Positions 63,299-64,000 of a stretch of DNA of 64,000 bases are shown piece after piece. Location of the stretch: positions 397,262 to 461,261 of the forward strand of contig NZ_RCIZ01000004.1 in assembly GCF_003666685.1 (NCBI RefSeq), given 5' to 3'. Position numbers and translations under genes: made by a program. The notes beneath the pieces are model-generated. The model searched no databases. It worked only from the letters and a program-made list of their open reading frames with translations, and was not told where the DNA came from. Source of the stretch: Mesorhizobium sp. YM1C-6-2. GTDB lineage: Bacteria; Pseudomonadota; Alphaproteobacteria; Rhizobiales; Rhizobiaceae. Within the stretch, counting starts at the first letter, position 1, and the number at the start of each line of letters is the position of its first letter.

Positions 63299-64000
63299 TT
63301 ACTGCGAGACGTCCTGGCCGAAATATTTGTCGGCGATCGTCTTGTAGGTGCCGTCGGCCTTGATGTCCTCGAGCGCCTTGTTGATGGCGGCGACCAGCTC
63401 CGGGTCGCCCTTGCGCACGATGACGCCGGAATAGGCGGCTTCCTCCTCGGTCGCGGCGATCTTCACCGGCGCGTCGGGCTTCTTCTTCTTGAAGTCGAGG
63501 AAGGACAGGCTGTCGTTGATGGTGGCGTCGGCGCGGCCCTGCACGACGAGCGCGATCGACTGATCGAAGCCGTCGGTGCCGACCAGTTCGGCGCCCGCCG
63601 CCTCGGCCATCTTGCCGTAGTTGCTGGTCAGCGACTGCGCCGACTTCTTGCCCTTGAGATCGGCGAAAGCCTTGATGTCGGCATTGTCCTCGCGCACGAT
63701 CAGCGCGGCCTTGGAGGCGATGTAGGGCTCGGAAAAGTCGAACTTCGCCTTGCGCTCCTCGGTGATGCCGACCTGGTTGATGACGGCGTCGTAGCGCTTG
63801 ACGTCGAGGCCGGCGATCAGCCCGTCCCACTTGCCTTCGACGAATTCCGGCTTGACGCCGAGTTTTGCGGCGATCGCCTCGCCGATCTCTACGTCGAAGC
63901 CGACCAGCTTGCCGCTCGGGTCGTGGTAGGTGAAGGGCGCGTAGGTGCCCTCGGTGCCGATCTTGATCACCCCGGCCGCCTTGATGGCGTCGAGGTTTTC
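63299..64000 (-). CDS. Amino-acid ABC transporter substrate-binding protein (5' end outside window)
   Basis: The visible part holds 233 residues of a family-3 periplasmic binding protein, running past the right edge; the leader and first residues are missing. Visible marks include IKIGTEGTYAPFTYHDPSGK, LVGFDVEIGEAIAAKLGV, KWDGLIAGLDVKRYDAVINQ and the closing helix NKALEDIKADGTYKTIADKYFG. It delivers a polar amino acid to the permease and ATPase encoded next on the same strand. The reading frame is open at position 64000 with the codons for ENLDAIKAAG before IKIGTEG, so the true start is beyond the edge. Confidence 0.95.
   Translation of the reverse strand, partial: ENLDAIKAAGVIKIGTEGTYAPFTYHDPSGKLVGFDVEIGEAIAAKLGVKPEFVEGKWDGLIAGLDVKRYDAVINQVGITEERKAKFDFSEPYIASKAALIVREDNADIKAFADLKGKKSAQSLTSNYGKMAEAAGAELVGTDGFDQSIALVVQGRADATINDSLSFLDFKKKKPDAPVKIAATEEEAAYSGVIVRKGDPELVAAINKALEDIKADGTYKTIADKYFGQDVSQ

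Overview
The window is a GC-rich chromosomal segment of an alphaproteobacterium. I place it in the Hyphomicrobiales (Rhizobiales), closest in feel to Mesorhizobium and other Phyllobacteriaceae. This rests on the conserved core blocks (rpsF-rpsR-rplI, dnaB-radA-cvpA-purF, fabD-fabG-acpP-fabF-mltG-yicC-gmk, lptF-lptG-lptD-surA-rsmA with pepA facing away), on families typical of rhizobia (DUF982, HlyU, short-form Psd next to PssA, YnfA, cyclopropane fatty acid synthase), and on rhizobial-type palindromic intergenic repeats. I see no rRNA, tRNA, CRISPR array, prophage or insertion sequence. The assignment is by gene content and order only.

Layout. 1-5.7 kb: small accessory genes and regulators, with three regulator/target pairs (HxlR with a VOC protein, LysR with AzoR, TetR with a VOC protein), each with dyad DNA at the shared promoter. 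5.8-9.2 kb: a LOG-family nucleosidase, a long Ala/Pro-rich LysM protein and a DUF982 protein. 9.2-13.1 kb: an ArsR regulator, an Atm1-type ABC exporter, and the phosphatidylethanolamine pathway (psd, pssA). 13.2-23.3 kb: a two-domain acyltransferase/AMP-ligase, OsmC, an outer-membrane protein, an unusual cytochrome P450 with an extra N-terminal domain, a HAD phosphatase/GT-C-like membrane protein pair, an SDR and a DoxX protein. 23.3-29.3 kb (minus strand): dnaB, a toxin-antitoxin pair, radA, cvpA and purF. 29.6-34.0 kb: an autotransporter, an Rsm22-like methyltransferase and YnfA. 34.2-37.3 kb: cfa and rpsF-rpsR-rplI. 37.6-42.5 kb: an accessory stretch with a MerR/CDF metal pair, an orphan periplasmic binding protein, an SH3 protein and an LTA-synthase-like enzyme. 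42.7-49.2 kb: fatty-acid synthesis operon through mltG, yicC and gmk. 49.4-56.8 kb: a small DnaB-like ATPase, then the LPS-export/outer-membrane cluster rsmA, surA, lptD, lptG, lptF on the minus strand. 57.4-60.7 kb: three secreted proteins, then pepA. 60.8-64.0 kb: two small proteins and a polar amino-acid ABC importer that runs off the right edge.

The dominant theme is the cell envelope: phospholipid synthesis (psd, pssA, cfa, acyltransferase), fatty acids (fab genes), peptidoglycan (mltG, LysM, SH3), LPS transport (lptDFG, surA), surface proteins (autotransporter, beta-barrel) and polymer modification (LTA-synthase-like). The most unusual items are the P450 whose first ~120 residues look like an RTX-toxin acyltransferase (HlyC)-type domain, the stand-alone DnaB-like ATPase, the secreted trio beside pepA, the PemK-type toxin-antitoxin pair with a perfect operator palindrome between dnaB and radA, and several mosaic palindromic repeats, one of which supplies the stop codons of two convergent genes. 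I found no clearly new multi-gene defence or mobile system.
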